A DNA stretch of 64,000 nucleotides from Paenibacillus sp. FSL W8-0426 (GCF_037969725.1 NZ_CP150203.1:1814001-1878000), one strand, 5' to 3'. Counted from the stretch's first letter, positions 43,669-52,836 are shown. Translations and numbers: made by a program. Notes: generated from the letters alone by a model not told the origin.

Positions 43669-44547
43669 TTGACGATTTTAGGTGCAATTGAAGCAGGTGG
43701 TACCAAATTTGTGTGTGGAATTGGGACAGAGCAAGGCGAGGTGCTTGAACGGGTAAGTTTTCCGACGACAACGCCGGAAGAGACGATGGCTCAAGTCATC
43801 GCTTTCTTTGAAGGCAAAGATATCGCGGCGCTTGGGGTAGGATCCTTTGGACCCATCGATCCGATCGAAGGAAGTCCGACCTATGGCTACATTACGACAA
43901 CGCCAAAACCGCATTGGGGGCAATACAACCTGATCGGCAAACTGAAAGAGCATTTCGACGTGCCAATGACGTTTGATACGGACGTTAACGGGGCAGCATT
44001 GGGTGAAGCTACTTGGGGGGCTGCTCAAGGGTTGGACAGCTGCTTGTATATCACCGTGGGGACAGGCATCGGAGCAGGTGCGGTCGTCGGGGGGAAAATG
44101 GTTCACGGTTTATCCCACCCGGAGATGGGACATATCGTGGTGCGCCGTCATCCAGAAGATGCGTATGAAGGCTTCTGCCCTTATCACGGCGATTGCCTGG
44201 AAGGGTTGGCAGCAGGTCCGGCGATCAACAAACGTTGGGAGCAACCGGCTTATGAACTGTCGCCGGACCATAAGGCGTGGGAGCTCGAAGCCCATTATCT
44301 GGCACAGGCATTGATGAACTTTGTGCTGATCCTCTCCCCGCAAAAGATCGTCATGGGTGGCGGGGTCATGAAGCAAGAGCATCTCTTCCCGATGATTCAG
44401 GGCAAATTGCAGGAGCTTCTGGCTGGATACGTCCAGCATCCTATGATTCAATCCGAAATCGATCAGTATATCGTTCCGCCTGGACTGGGCGATAACGCAG
44501 GCTTGTGCGGTTCGCTTGCGCTTGCGAAATTAGCATTGGAAAAATAG
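43669..44547 (+). CDS. ROK-family fructokinase/sugar kinase
   Basis: 292 residues. The phosphate loop is AIEAGGTKFVCGIG, the catalytic Asp in FDTDVNGAALGEA, and the ROK zinc site in HPEMGHIVVRRHP and GFCPYHGDCLEGLAAGPAI. These features match Bacillus fructokinase-type ROK proteins, phosphorylating fructose or mannose with ATP. TTG at 43669 has a better-placed GGGAG than the GTG at 43660; the exact start is unsure. No sugar transporter is adjacent. Confidence 0.87.
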   Translation: MTILGAIEAGGTKFVCGIGTEQGEVLERVSFPTTTPEETMAQVIAFFEGKDIAALGVGSFGPIDPIEGSPTYGYITTTPKPHWGQYNLIGKLKEHFDVPMTFDTDVNGAALGEATWGAAQGLDSCLYITVGTGIGAGAVVGGKMVHGLSHPEMGHIVVRRHPEDAYEGFCPYHGDCLEGLAAGPAINKRWEQPAYELSPDHKAWELEAHYLAQALMNFVLILSPQKIVMGGGVMKQEHLFPMIQGKLQELLAGYVQHPMIQSEIDQYIVPPGLGDNAGLCGSLALAKLALEK

Positions 44548-44599
44548 GTTTGTTCTATTTGCAATATAGAAATAATGCCTCTTTTTACCTTCGAAACGG

Positions 44600-44627
44600 T
44601 TGACGAATTTTTCCAATATGGTATGAT
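44600..44627 (+). promoter_or_regulatory. Promoter upstream of a short terminated leader
   Basis: TTGACG (44600-44605) and TATGAT (44622-44627), 16-base spacer. A terminator begins only about 25 bases beyond the expected start point. Confidence 0.65.
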
Positions 44628-44657
44628 ATGAACAACAGCATAGCACGGTTGATGAGG

Positions 44658-44698
44658 AAGCACCTCTCTTGCATTACATTGCAGGAGGGGTGCTTTTT
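44658..44698 (+). terminator. Terminator in the leader of the HRDC gene
   Basis: AAGCACCTCTC (44658-44668) pairs with GAGGGGTGCTT (44685-44695), one G-U pair, then T5. Since the promoter is just upstream, this is either an attenuator or the end of a ~60-base RNA. It could also stop read-through from the ROK kinase gene. Confidence 0.75.
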
Positions 44699-44775
44699 GT
44701 GCTGCCCATCAGCATGATGGCCTGGCATGGTGTCTGGTTGGCTGTGCTCTGCTACAACATAAGGAGGAGTCCAAG

Positions 44776-45777
44776 ATGGAAATTATTTTCATGAACAGAT
44801 TAACCAGAATGTTCGAGCAGGAAGAGCAGCCTGCCCAGTTGTGGATCGGTGAAGAAGAGGGAAGCTGGCAGTTGGTGTGGAGCCGTTATGAAGCAGGGGA
44901 TCGCGAGGATATGGTCTGGTACGAGGGGGATTCATGGGACGAATTGCTGCATGTTTACCGCCATCAGTTGGCTACGCGCATGGGTGAAGGGTATCGACCG
45001 CTGCTGCAAGGCTTGTTTCATGACAGCGACGAGTTGAAAGATCGCGGTTATGGCGGACAGCGTCTGCAATGTTACAGCGAATTGCACAGCAATGAGGTGT
45101 TGTATGAGGATCTTTGCGCCTGGCGCAGGCAACGAGCCGCTTCGGACCGCAAAGCCCCGTATTTTATCGCGACGAATCGCTTGCTCCGCATGATTAGCGC
45201 ATATGTTCCTCAAACGTTGGAGGAGTTGATGCAGCTTCCTGGCGTGGGCGAAAGCAAAGCGTCCGAATACGGCCAAGAGTGGCTCGAGCATACGCATGGC
45301 ATGCAGCGATCTCATGATTTTCCGCTCGATTGGGTATATGCCGCGCTCAAGGAAGAAGAATACGAGAGTTGGCTGTACAAACAGAAGGAGCATAAATACA
45401 AGCAGGAACTGGAAAAATTTACGACGCGCAAACAGGTGCTTGAAGGCATGAAAGAAGGACTTACTTTGGAAGAGATCGTCAATCGGTCCGGTTTGTCGCG
45501 CAGGGAACTGATTGAATGGCTTGAAATTTTGGATGACGAAGGATACGACACGGATTCCTTGCTGGATGCCGAACTGGCCGTGATGCCCGAGGAAGAACAG
45601 GAAGCAGTGTGGAATGCGTATGAAGTGCTTGGCGATTCGTTTCTTAAACCTGTGATGCAGAAAGTATATGGCCCGGACAGACCTAGCGGAACGAATTTGG
45701 AGCAAGTGTACGAGCGTTTGCGCATGATTCGCATTCGTTTTCGCCGCTCTGCAGAAACCGCGAAAAATGCAGGATAA
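44776..45777 (+). CDS. HRDC-domain protein
   Basis: 333 residues. The HRDC nucleic-acid-binding domain (about 105-180) reads CAWRRQRAAS, APYFIATNRLLRMISAYVPQTLEELMQLPGVG with key hydrophobics kept. The C-terminal part (TRKQVLEGMKEGLTLEEIVNRSGLSRRELIEWLE) is like the helix-turn-helix found at the C-terminus of some RecQ helicases. There is no helicase core. Possibly a nucleic-acid-binding adaptor. The ATG follows AAGGAGGAGTCCAAG. Confidence 0.83.
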   Translation: MEIIFMNRLTRMFEQEEQPAQLWIGEEEGSWQLVWSRYEAGDREDMVWYEGDSWDELLHVYRHQLATRMGEGYRPLLQGLFHDSDELKDRGYGGQRLQCYSELHSNEVLYEDLCAWRRQRAASDRKAPYFIATNRLLRMISAYVPQTLEELMQLPGVGESKASEYGQEWLEHTHGMQRSHDFPLDWVYAALKEEEYESWLYKQKEHKYKQELEKFTTRKQVLEGMKEGLTLEEIVNRSGLSRRELIEWLEILDDEGYDTDSLLDAELAVMPEEEQEAVWNAYEVLGDSFLKPVMQKVYGPDRPSGTNLEQVYERLRMIRIRFRRSAETAKNAG

Positions 45778-45818
45778 CACCGGGAGAACGGAAACGGGAG
45801 GGGTGTTGTGACGGAGGC

Positions 45819-45860
45819 AAAAAAAAGACGAGGCATACCCGAAACCAGGGCTGCCTCGTC
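45819..45860 (-). terminator. Terminator of corA
   Basis: GACGAGGCA (45827-45835) pairs with TGCCTCGTC (45852-45860). On the minus strand the stem is followed by T8 (the A run 45819-45826). Confidence 0.88.
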
Positions 45861-45886
45861 GACCGCTTGACAGTTGCATAGGTTGT

Positions 45887-46822
45887 TCAAATCCAGTCTT
45901 TTTTGCGGAAAATAAAGAACATGCTCAAACCTAAAGTAATCATGATGCCGATGACGACGAAATAACCATATTTCCAATCGAGCTCAGGCATGTTCGTGAA
46001 GTTCATGCCGTAAATTCCGGTAATGACCGTCAGCGGCATAAATACCGTCGTAATGGCGGTAAACACACGCATGATCTCATTCGCGCGGTTGGCGATGCTG
46101 GATTGATAGGCTTCGCGCAAGTTGCCCATCAGATCCCGGTACGTTTCGAATGTCTCCGATATTTTAACGGCGTTCTCGTAGATGTCGCTGAAATATTTCT
46201 GCAGCTGATCATCGATGAGACGCAAATCTTTTTTGTTCAGCGTATTGATGACCTCTTTCTGAGGTCCCAGCACTTTTTTCAACCATAAAATCTCACTGCG
46301 AAGCCCGATGATTTCGTTCAGGTGGGATTTTTTGGTGTGCATCAGAATGTCTTCCTCGAGCTTCTCGATGCGGGCCTCGATCCGATCGCCCACCGTGAAG
46401 TAATTGTCGACGATCAAGTCGATCAACAAGTACAAGAAACGGTCCGGCGTGTTGGCTTCCTGTTCCCATAAGATGGGCTTCAGTGTACGCAGCTCGCTGA
46501 CCTTTTGTTTGGTCACGCTTATAATGAAATGTCTGCCCAAAAACAGGTTGACAGCCCGCAAGAAGATTTCTTCATCATCGAATCGAATGCTGTTAATGAC
46601 GATAAAATAATGATTTTCGTAAATTTCGATTTTTGGACGCTGTTCGTCCTCGCTAAGGCAGTCCTCCACCGCCAGGTCATGGATCATGAACAGGGGCTGG
46701 AGCACCGCCAAATCGTCAACGTCTGCATCGATCCAGTAGAATCCCTCTGCTGGTGGCGTCAGCGTTTGTTCAATATCGTCCACCGGGATAAATACACCGT
46801 TGTTTACCAACCGGATTTTCAT
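45887..46822 (-). CDS. corA: CorA-family Mg2+/metal transporter
   Basis: 311 residues. The long cytosolic helical domain is followed by two C-terminal transmembrane helices; the pore motif GMN is in TGIYGMNFTNMPELDWKYG. It should take up Mg2+, or Co2+/Ni2+, as a homopentamer. The ATG is set at MKIRLVNNG after AAGGAGTGGATAACG; a further upstream ATG has none. It has a 250-base 5' untranslated region with a marked RNA fold. Confidence 0.93.
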   Translation of the reverse strand: MKIRLVNNGVFIPVDDIEQTLTPPAEGFYWIDADVDDLAVLQPLFMIHDLAVEDCLSEDEQRPKIEIYENHYFIVINSIRFDDEEIFLRAVNLFLGRHFIISVTKQKVSELRTLKPILWEQEANTPDRFLYLLIDLIVDNYFTVGDRIEARIEKLEEDILMHTKKSHLNEIIGLRSEILWLKKVLGPQKEVINTLNKKDLRLIDDQLQKYFSDIYENAVKISETFETYRDLMGNLREAYQSSIANRANEIMRVFTAITTVFMPLTVITGIYGMNFTNMPELDWKYGYFVVIGIMITLGLSMFFIFRKKDWI

Positions 46823-46893
46823 CGTTATCCACTCCTTCTGCACCCGCCACTATGGCGGATCACTCTTGAATTAGGGCGCAAAGGAACAGATCA

Positions 46894-46968
46894 GCCGGTC
46901 GGCAGCGGGGTCTGGAGATCAGACGGGATGACTTGGTATCCAAACGGAATAAACGTCCCGCTGCCGGC
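46894..46968 (-). ncRNA. Structured element in the corA 5' UTR
   Basis: Written on the plus strand, CGGCAGCGGG (46900-46909) pairs perfectly with CCCGCTGCCG (46957-46966). Inside are the hairpins GTCTG-gagat-CAGAC (46910-46924) and TTGG-tat-CCAA (46933-46943). It is transcribed on the minus strand before corA. An alternative CGGGA/TCCCG pairing overlaps the main stem. It does not match the M-box (ykoK) consensus I know. A metal-sensing leader is the natural guess. Confidence 0.5.
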
Positions 46969-47080
46969 ATGCTGATGTCAATTCACTATGCAGTTTGCTG
47001 GAACTCGTCTGCCAATCAGGCCTCGGGTCGCCATCCATTGAATATGTCACCTCTCACATAAGGGTATGCAACACTTGTCT

Positions 47081-47109
47081 AGTATACCGCTCGTACATGG
47101 TGCTTTCAA
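47081..47109 (-). promoter_or_regulatory. corA promoter
   Basis: On the minus strand, TTGAAA (47104-47109) and TATACT (47081-47086) with a 17-base spacer, giving a start near 47074 and a 5' UTR of about 250 bases. Confidence 0.7.
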
Positions 47110-47204
47110 GCGTAAAAATGTGTCGATTTTGGCGCCACACAGCAGTCTATGAATGTAGGGAACAAACGGTTCCGCTTCATAAAAACAGACCTGCAAACAT
47201 ATGC

Positions 47205-47233
47205 TTGACGAGTAGGCGTTATTGTTTTAAAGT
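47205..47233 (+). promoter_or_regulatory. Promoter of the met operon
   Basis: TTGACG (47205-47210) and TAAAGT (47228-47233), 17-base spacer, about 35 bases before the S-box. Confidence 0.6.
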
Positions 47234-47272
47234 ATACGTTAAACATGCTATCAACAATTGAATACGGCGAAA

Positions 47273-47455
47273 TCTTATCAAGAGTAGGTGGAGGGACTGG
47301 CCCGATGAAACCCGGCAACCGGCGGCATAACCGCACGGTGCTAATTCTTGCAGCGACTAAGTGCACATACATTGAGGCACTGTTGTTACTGAGAGATGAG
47401 AGAGGCGCATATCCGTTTTACATATGACCTTTCTCGGAGTCCGAGGAAGGTCTTT
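47273..47455 (+). ncRNA. SAM-I (S-box) riboswitch upstream of metA
   Basis: Canonical S-box landmarks: CTTATCAAGAG at 47274, GGTGGAGGGACTGGCCC, GATGAAACCCGGCAACC, GGTGCTAATTC, and closing GAGAGATGAGAG. P1 pairs TCTTATC (47273-47279) with GATGAGA (47395-47401). A terminator, GACCTTTCTCGG/CCGAGGAAGGTC (47426-47452) plus T-rich tail, follows. SAM binding should stop transcription of the methionine genes. Confidence 0.97.
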
Positions 47456-47658
47456 GTTATAATTATCGGAATGACTGGGCTTTGGGCATCCGATTGTTCT
47501 GGTATATGCACCGACTTCTCAGCACTGATTTTCGCTAAGCAATTTAAGGCTGTCCCGTAGACGACAAGGGCTGCATGTGGACATTGCGTCTGCGCTCGGA
47601 GACCAGCTCTTGGCAGCTAAGCCTGCATCTATCTATGCTTAAGGAGGAGTTACACACC

Positions 47659-48576
47659 ATGCCGATCAAAATACCAGATGCCTTGCCCGCAAAGGAAGTG
47701 CTTGCGGGAGAGAACATTTTCGTAATGGATGAATCGTCTGCTTACAAGCAGGATATTCGCCCATTGCGCATTGCTATTTTAAACCTGATGCCGACCAAAG
47801 AAACAACGGAAACCCAATTGCTCCGCCTTGTGGGGAATACGCCGATTCAGGTGGACATCGTGCTGGTGCATCCGAAATCCCATACCTCCAAAAACACGTC
47901 TCAGGAATATCTCAACCTGTTCTACAAAACGTTTGACGAGATTGAGCATCGCCGTTTCGACGGCATGATCATTACCGGCGCCCCAGTGGAACAGATGGAT
48001 TTCGAAGACGTGAACTATTGGAAGGAAATCCAGGAGATTTTCGAATGGACCAAAACCAACGTTACGTCGACCATGCATATATGTTGGGCTTCGCAGGCGG
48101 GTTTGTATCATCATTTTGACGTGCCGAAAATTCCGCTGGCCGAAAAATGCTTCGGCGTTTTCCCGCACACGGTGAACAAATCCCATGTTCCGCTCCTGCG
48201 CGGATTTGACGAAGTGTTCAACATCCCGCATTCCCGCCATACGGAAGTACGGCGCGAAGACATTTTGAAAAACGACAATCTCGAAATTTTGTCCGAGTCG
48301 GAGGAGGCAGGCGTGTTCCTGGTAGCCACCAAGGACGGCAAGCAAATTTTCGTGACAGGCCATGCCGAATACGATCCTCTTTCGCTGAAATGGGAATATG
48401 ATCGTGATGTGGCCAAAGGATTGAACATCGATCCGCCGAAACATTACTTCCCGAATGACGACCCTTCCCGTGTTCCTCCGGCAACCTGGCGGGCGCATGC
48501 AAACTTATTATTCTCTAATTGGCTCAATTACTATGTGTATCAGGAAACCCCTTACGATATTGGTCCGCAAATTTAA
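47659..48576 (+). CDS. metA: Homoserine O-acetyltransferase
   Basis: 305 residues, MetA family. The nucleophilic Cys142 lies in [14 protein letters not shown]; the catalytic Glu/His region is PHSRHTEVR and VTGHAEYDP. Residue 111 is Glu (TGAPVE), the residue tied in the family to acetyl-CoA use, against Gly in succinyl-CoA enzymes. The ATG at 47659 follows AAGGAGGAGTTACACACC. It is the first gene after the S-box and its product feeds MetI. Confidence 0.95.
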   Translation: MPIKIPDALPAKEVLAGENIFVMDESSAYKQDIRPLRIAILNLMPTKETTETQLLRLVGNTPIQVDIVLVHPKSHTSKNTSQEYLNLFYKTFDEIEHRRFDGMIITGAPVEQMDFEDVNYWKEIQEIFEWTKTNVTSTMHICWASQAGLYHHFDVPKIPLAEKCFGVFPHTVNKSHVPLLRGFDEVFNIPHSRHTEVRREDILKNDNLEILSESEEAGVFLVATKDGKQIFVTGHAEYDPLSLKWEYDRDVAKGLNIDPPKHYFPNDDPSRVPPATWRAHANLLFSNWLNYYVYQETPYDIGPQI

Positions 48577-48600
48577 TTGTGATAACAGGAGGATGCAGCA

Positions 48601-49788
48601 ATGGAAGATAACAAGCTGAAAATTGAAAGTCGACTGGCCCAAATCGGGTCCGTCAATGAACCGGTCACGGGCGCGGTGAATTTTCCGATCTATCAATCAA
48701 CGGCGTTCCGCCATCCAAAGCTGGGGCAGAGCACCGGGTTCGATTATATCCGCACGACCAATCCGACCCGCAAAGTGTTGGAGGAAGCAGCAGCTGCATT
48801 GGAATCCGGCGATGCCGGGTTTGCGTGTAGTTCGGGCATGGCTGCCCTGCAAACGATCTTCTCCCTGTTCGGACAGGGGGATCACCTAATCGTGTCGCTG
48901 GACCTGTATGGCGGAACGTATCGCCTGCTGGAACGGATTTTATCCCGGTTCGGCGTAACAGCCAGCTATGTAGATACCACTGACCTCGCGGCGCTTGAAG
49001 AAGTGCGCAAACCGAATACAAAGGCGGTATTCATTGAAACACCGACAAACCCGCTGATGATGATCACAGATATAGAGGCCGTTAGTGCTTGGGCGAAAAG
49101 CCATGGTCTGTTGACCATCGTCGATAATACGCTCTTGACGCCGTTCTTCCAACGTCCGATTGAGCTTGGAGCCGACATCGTCATCCACAGCGCGACCAAA
49201 TATTTGGGCGGTCACAATGACGTGCTTGCCGGTCTGATCGTAACGAAAGGCGAGCAATTGTCTGCCGAAATGGCATTCCTGCATAACTCCATCGGTGCCG
49301 TGTTGTCCCCGAGCGATTCTTACCAGTTGATGAGAGGGATGAAAACGCTGGCTCTCCGCATGGAACGCCATGAGCACAACGCGTTGACGATTGCGAAGTA
49401 TTTGCTGGAGCATCCCGCAGTGGCCGAAGTGTTCCATCCCGGTCTGTCGGATCATCCAGGCCATGAGCTGCAAAACAAACAGTCCAGCGGTAACACGGGG
49501 ATTTTCTCCTTCAAGGTTAAGGATGCCCGTTATGTAGAGCCAGTCCTGCGCCATATCAAGCTGATCGCTTTTGCCGAAAGCCTGGGCGGGGTCGAATCGT
49601 TGATGACGTATCCTACCGTGCAGACACATGCCGACATCCCGCTTGAAATCCGCGACGCCGTCGGCGTGGATGACCGTTTGCTTCGCTTCTCGGTCGGCAT
49701 CGAGCATGTGGATGACCTGATTGCCGACCTGGGCGGTGCGCTTGAGGCAGCGCAGCGCGAAGTTGAAGGAGGGGAAAGCCATGAGTGA
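48601..49788 (+). CDS. metI: Cystathionine gamma-synthase / O-acetylhomoserine thiolyase
   Basis: PLP enzyme of 395 residues joining acetylhomoserine with cysteine (or sulfide). The PLP Lys is in VIHSATKYLGGHNDVLAG, CSSGMAALQTIFSLF lies near the phosphate site, and the substrate Arg near SLGGVESLMTYP. The ATG follows AACAGGAGGATGCAGCA. Overlaps metC by 8 bases. The MetI assignment over MetC rests on order and pairing, as in Bacillus metI-metC. Confidence 0.9.
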   Translation: MEDNKLKIESRLAQIGSVNEPVTGAVNFPIYQSTAFRHPKLGQSTGFDYIRTTNPTRKVLEEAAAALESGDAGFACSSGMAALQTIFSLFGQGDHLIVSLDLYGGTYRLLERILSRFGVTASYVDTTDLAALEEVRKPNTKAVFIETPTNPLMMITDIEAVSAWAKSHGLLTIVDNTLLTPFFQRPIELGADIVIHSATKYLGGHNDVLAGLIVTKGEQLSAEMAFLHNSIGAVLSPSDSYQLMRGMKTLALRMERHEHNALTIAKYLLEHPAVAEVFHPGLSDHPGHELQNKQSSGNTGIFSFKVKDARYVEPVLRHIKLIAFAESLGGVESLMTYPTVQTHADIPLEIRDAVGVDDRLLRFSVGIEHVDDLIADLGGALEAAQREVEGGESHE

Positions 49789-50959
49789 GCAGAATCATAA
49801 CGGGAACGAACAGGCAAGCCGGCTGAAATTCGATACCAAATTGCTCCATTTCGGCGATGAGGTGGACAAGGCCACCGGCGCATCCAGCGTGCCGATTTAT
49901 CAGGCTTCGACGTTCCATCATTTCGATATTCACAATCCGCCGCAGCATGACTACTCCCGTTCGGGCAACCCGACACGCCAGGCGCTGGAAGATTATATTG
50001 CGCTGCTGGAAGGCGGCGTACGAGGCTTTGCCTATTCATCGGGCATGGCGGCGATCTCCAGCGTGTTTATGATGTTTTCTGCCGGGGACCATGTCATCGT
50101 GACGGAAGACGTATACGGCGGCACTTACCGCCTGCTGACGTCCATTTTGAACCGGATGAACATTGAGACGACATTCGTGGACATGACGAACCTCGGCGAG
50201 GTGAAGGCGGCAATCAAGCCAAACACCAAAGCAGTATATATTGAAACACCGTCCAACCCGACGCTGAAAATTACCGACATCGGCGCGGTAGCTTCATGGG
50301 CTCAGGAAAACAACCTGATCAGCATTTTGGACAACACGTTTATGACACCTTATTACCAGCGCCCGATCGAGCTTGGCGTTGATATCGTGGTGCACAGTGC
50401 GACCAAGTTTCTGGGGGGACACAGTGACGTGCTGGCAGGTCTTGCCGTTGCGCGTACGGATTCGCTGGGACGTCAGTTGAAGCAGCTGCAAAACGGTCTG
50501 GGAACCGTTCTTGGCGTACAGGAATCGTGGCTGCTCATGCGTGGGATGAAAACGCTGGGCGCACGCATGGCGCACAGCGAACAGAGCACGGCCAAACTGG
50601 CCGCATGGCTCAGCGGACGCAGTGACATCGAGGCCGTCTTCTATCCAGGGCTGCAGGAGCATCCCGGCCGCGAAGTGCATGAGCGTCAATCGACCGGATA
50701 TGGAGCCGTTGTATCCTTTGACGTAGGGTCCGGTGAGCGTGCCAAAGCCGTATTGAACCGCGTGAAACTTCCAATTGTTGCCGTGAGTCTCGGAGCGGTC
50801 GAAAGCATCCTGTCCTATCCTGCGATGATGTCGCATGCCGCCATGCCTGCCGAAGTACGGCGTGATCGCGGCATTACGGACGGATTGCTCCGGTTCTCCG
50901 TCGGGCTTGAGGATATCGAAGACCTGATTACAGATCTGGATCAGGCATTACGGGGGTAA
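49781..50959 (+). CDS. metC: Cystathionine beta-lyase
   Basis: PLP enzyme of 392 residues, cleaving cystathionine to homocysteine. The PLP Lys is in VVHSATKFLGGHSDVLAG; AYSSGMAAISSVFMMF and SLGAVESILSYPAMMSHA match the Cys/Met metabolism family. The ATG lies within the metI end after GGAGGGGAAAGCC, so translation is coupled. Last enzyme gene of the S-box transcript. Confidence 0.92.
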   Translation: MSEQNHNGNEQASRLKFDTKLLHFGDEVDKATGASSVPIYQASTFHHFDIHNPPQHDYSRSGNPTRQALEDYIALLEGGVRGFAYSSGMAAISSVFMMFSAGDHVIVTEDVYGGTYRLLTSILNRMNIETTFVDMTNLGEVKAAIKPNTKAVYIETPSNPTLKITDIGAVASWAQENNLISILDNTFMTPYYQRPIELGVDIVVHSATKFLGGHSDVLAGLAVARTDSLGRQLKQLQNGLGTVLGVQESWLLMRGMKTLGARMAHSEQSTAKLAAWLSGRSDIEAVFYPGLQEHPGREVHERQSTGYGAVVSFDVGSGERAKAVLNRVKLPIVAVSLGAVESILSYPAMMSHAAMPAEVRRDRGITDGLLRFSVGLEDIEDLITDLDQALRG

Positions 50960-50964
50960 GTTTA

Positions 50965-51354
50965 TTGGGATTTATCGAGGCAGAGGATTATATCCAAGCA
51001 TTGGAGCGTTATATCGAAGCAACGAATACGCATGATTTCCAAAATGTTAGACAGCTGCTGCACCCCAATGCGGTTTATTGGTTCTCGGATAAAACGTGTA
51101 CATCGCCAGAAGAGATCCAGGCTTATTTTGAACATGCCTGGGATATGATCAAGGAAGAGGTCTACTCTGCAGCAGATGTCCAATGGATTGCCGTTGACGG
51201 GAATACGGCGACCTGCGTTTACCAATATAAATATGAAGGATATTTGCAGGGGAAATTGGTCAAGGGCAGTGGACGGGCAACCAATGTCTTCATTAAAGAT
51301 ACGGAACTAGGCTGGAAACTGATCCACGAACATTTAAGCAGCATTCCTGGGTAA
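50965..51354 (+). CDS. SnoaL/NTF2-like domain protein
   Basis: 129 residues with the cone-shaped alpha+beta fold: N-terminal helix YIQALERYIEATNTHDF, then VRQLLHPNAVYWF, AYFEHAWDMIKEEV and the strands TATCVYQYKYEGYL and WKLIHEHLS. Enzymatic role unknown. TTG at 50965 follows GGGGGT, 5 bases after metC, so it probably belongs to the met transcript. A strong terminator is 120 bases later. Confidence 0.78.
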   Translation: MGFIEAEDYIQALERYIEATNTHDFQNVRQLLHPNAVYWFSDKTCTSPEEIQAYFEHAWDMIKEEVYSAADVQWIAVDGNTATCVYQYKYEGYLQGKLVKGSGRATNVFIKDTELGWKLIHEHLSSIPG

Positions 51355-51473
51355 CGGAACCTCGGAATACGATGCTCTTTGGGGAAGTATTCCAACTGTT
51401 TCAGGCAATTTCAGGGCTCAAGCATCGCTGCCATTATCGCGTCTTTTGAATATTCATATTTTTACTTATTTTT

Positions 51474-51503
51474 AAAGCACCTTATTCATAAGGTGCTTTT
51501 TTT
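51474..51503 (+). terminator. Terminator of the met operon
   Basis: AAAGCACCTTA (51474-51484)-ttca-TAAGGTGCTTT (51489-51499), T-rich tail. A small inverted repeat GTAAC-ctgt-GTTAC (51509-51522) follows. Confidence 0.92.
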
Positions 51504-51574
51504 CACATGTAACCTGTGTTACGATAGATAGAGCATTAACGAACTGCGATGTTGCCACCAGAACTTGCCTATAT

Positions 51575-51700
51575 ATGAAACGCATTTTGCAATTGCATCC
51601 AATGATCGATATGCAGGTTGGCCTGCTGCAAAATGCCATTGAACAAGTCGGGACGGATCGTGATCATATTTCTCTTCATGAGGGAGGCTTTTCACAATGA
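51575..51700 (+). CDS. Possible 41-residue protein overlapping the mqnC start
   Basis: ATG at 51575 opens a 41-codon frame (begins MKRILQLHPMIDMQVGLLQ) that ends TGA at 51698-51700, overlapping the mqnC ATG as ATGA. Two amphipathic helices are likely. No good ribosome site lies in front of it, and the GAGGGAGG that serves mqnC is within its 3' end. The overlap and plain codon use make it worth listing, but it may be chance. Confidence 0.4.
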   Translation: MKRILQLHPMIDMQVGLLQNAIEQVGTDRDHISLHEGGFSQ

Positions 51701-52836
51701 GTACGGTAGACCGTATCCTAGATAAAGCCCTTCGGGGCGAACGTTTGGATCTGGAAGACACGATTCAGCTGTTTGAATCGAACGAGATCGACAAAATCGG
51801 GGCTGCTGCCAATGTTATCATGAAACGCATGCATCCCGAGCCTTACAGAACTTTCGTCATTGGGCGTAACGTCAACTACACCAACGTGTGCGACGTCTAC
51901 TGCCGTTTTTGTGCTTTCTATCGCCGGCCGGGTTCGGATGAAGGCTATGTGCTTCCGGATGAGGTGATTTTCCAGAAAATTCAGGAAACCGTTGACGTTA
52001 ACGGCACCGAAATTTTGATGCAGGGCGGCACCAACCCCAATCTGCCATTCAGCTATTACACCAATTTGCTCAAAGCGATCAAGGAGCGTTTCCCTGAAAT
52101 TACGATGCACTCCTTCTCGCCGGCTGAAATCCGCAAAATGGTCGAAGTGTCGGACGGCCTGACATTGGAAGAGGTTATGCGGGAGATTCATGCTGCCGGA
52201 CTGGATTCCTTGCCTGGCGGCGGAGCGGAAATCCTCGATGATCGGACTCGCCGCAAAATCAGCCGCCTGAAAGGTTCCTGGCGGGATTGGATGGACGTCA
52301 TGCAGACGGCTCACCGCATCGGCATGAACACAACCGCAACGATGGTGATCGGGTTGGGCGAAACGATGGAAGAGCGTGCGCTGCACTTGATGCGCGTCCG
52401 CGAAGCACAGGATGAATGCATCGCGAACAACTATGATTCCGAAGGTTTTCTGGCCTTTATTCCATGGACCTTCCAGCCGGATAACACAAATCTGAAGCTG
52501 GAACGCCAAACGCCGGAAGAGTACTTGAAAACGGTCGCGATCAGCCGCCTCGTGCTCGACAACATCAAAAATATCCAGTCCTCCTGGGTAACGATGGGAC
52601 CGGAAATCGGCAAAAAATCGCTGGAATTCGGATGTAACGATTTCGGCAGCACGATGATTGAAGAAAACGTCGTTTCTGCCGCAGGTGCGACATATAAGGT
52701 CAACATTGGCTCCATTTTGCAGCTGATTCGCGAATCCGGCTATATTCCGGCACAGCGTAATACCAAATATGAAATCCTGCGCATGTTCGACGAAGAACAG
52801 AATGCGGTAGAGCATGATTTCGTGATGCAAAACTAG
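51697..52836 (+). CDS. mqnC: Cyclic dehypoxanthinyl futalosine synthase (MqnC)
   Basis: Radical SAM enzyme of 379 residues that cyclises dehypoxanthine futalosine in the futalosine route to menaquinone. The 4Fe-4S motif CDVYCRFC is at about residues 65-72 (TNVCDVYCRFCAFYRRPG), with MQGGTNPNLPFSYY and PGGGAEILDDRTR following. The TQNPVD-like features of CofG/H are absent. ATG follows GAGGGAGGCTTTTCACA. Other mqn genes are not in the window. Confidence 0.92.
   Translation: MSTVDRILDKALRGERLDLEDTIQLFESNEIDKIGAAANVIMKRMHPEPYRTFVIGRNVNYTNVCDVYCRFCAFYRRPGSDEGYVLPDEVIFQKIQETVDVNGTEILMQGGTNPNLPFSYYTNLLKAIKERFPEITMHSFSPAEIRKMVEVSDGLTLEEVMREIHAAGLDSLPGGGAEILDDRTRRKISRLKGSWRDWMDVMQTAHRIGMNTTATMVIGLGETMEERALHLMRVREAQDECIANNYDSEGFLAFIPWTFQPDNTNLKLERQTPEEYLKTVAISRLVLDNIKNIQSSWVTMGPEIGKKSLEFGCNDFGSTMIEENVVSAAGATYKVNIGSILQLIRESGYIPAQRNTKYEILRMFDEEQNAVEHDFVMQN

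Noticed and set aside
47245..47427. 60-codon frame within the S-box riboswitch
   Set aside because: Overlaps a clear structured RNA; no ribosome site.
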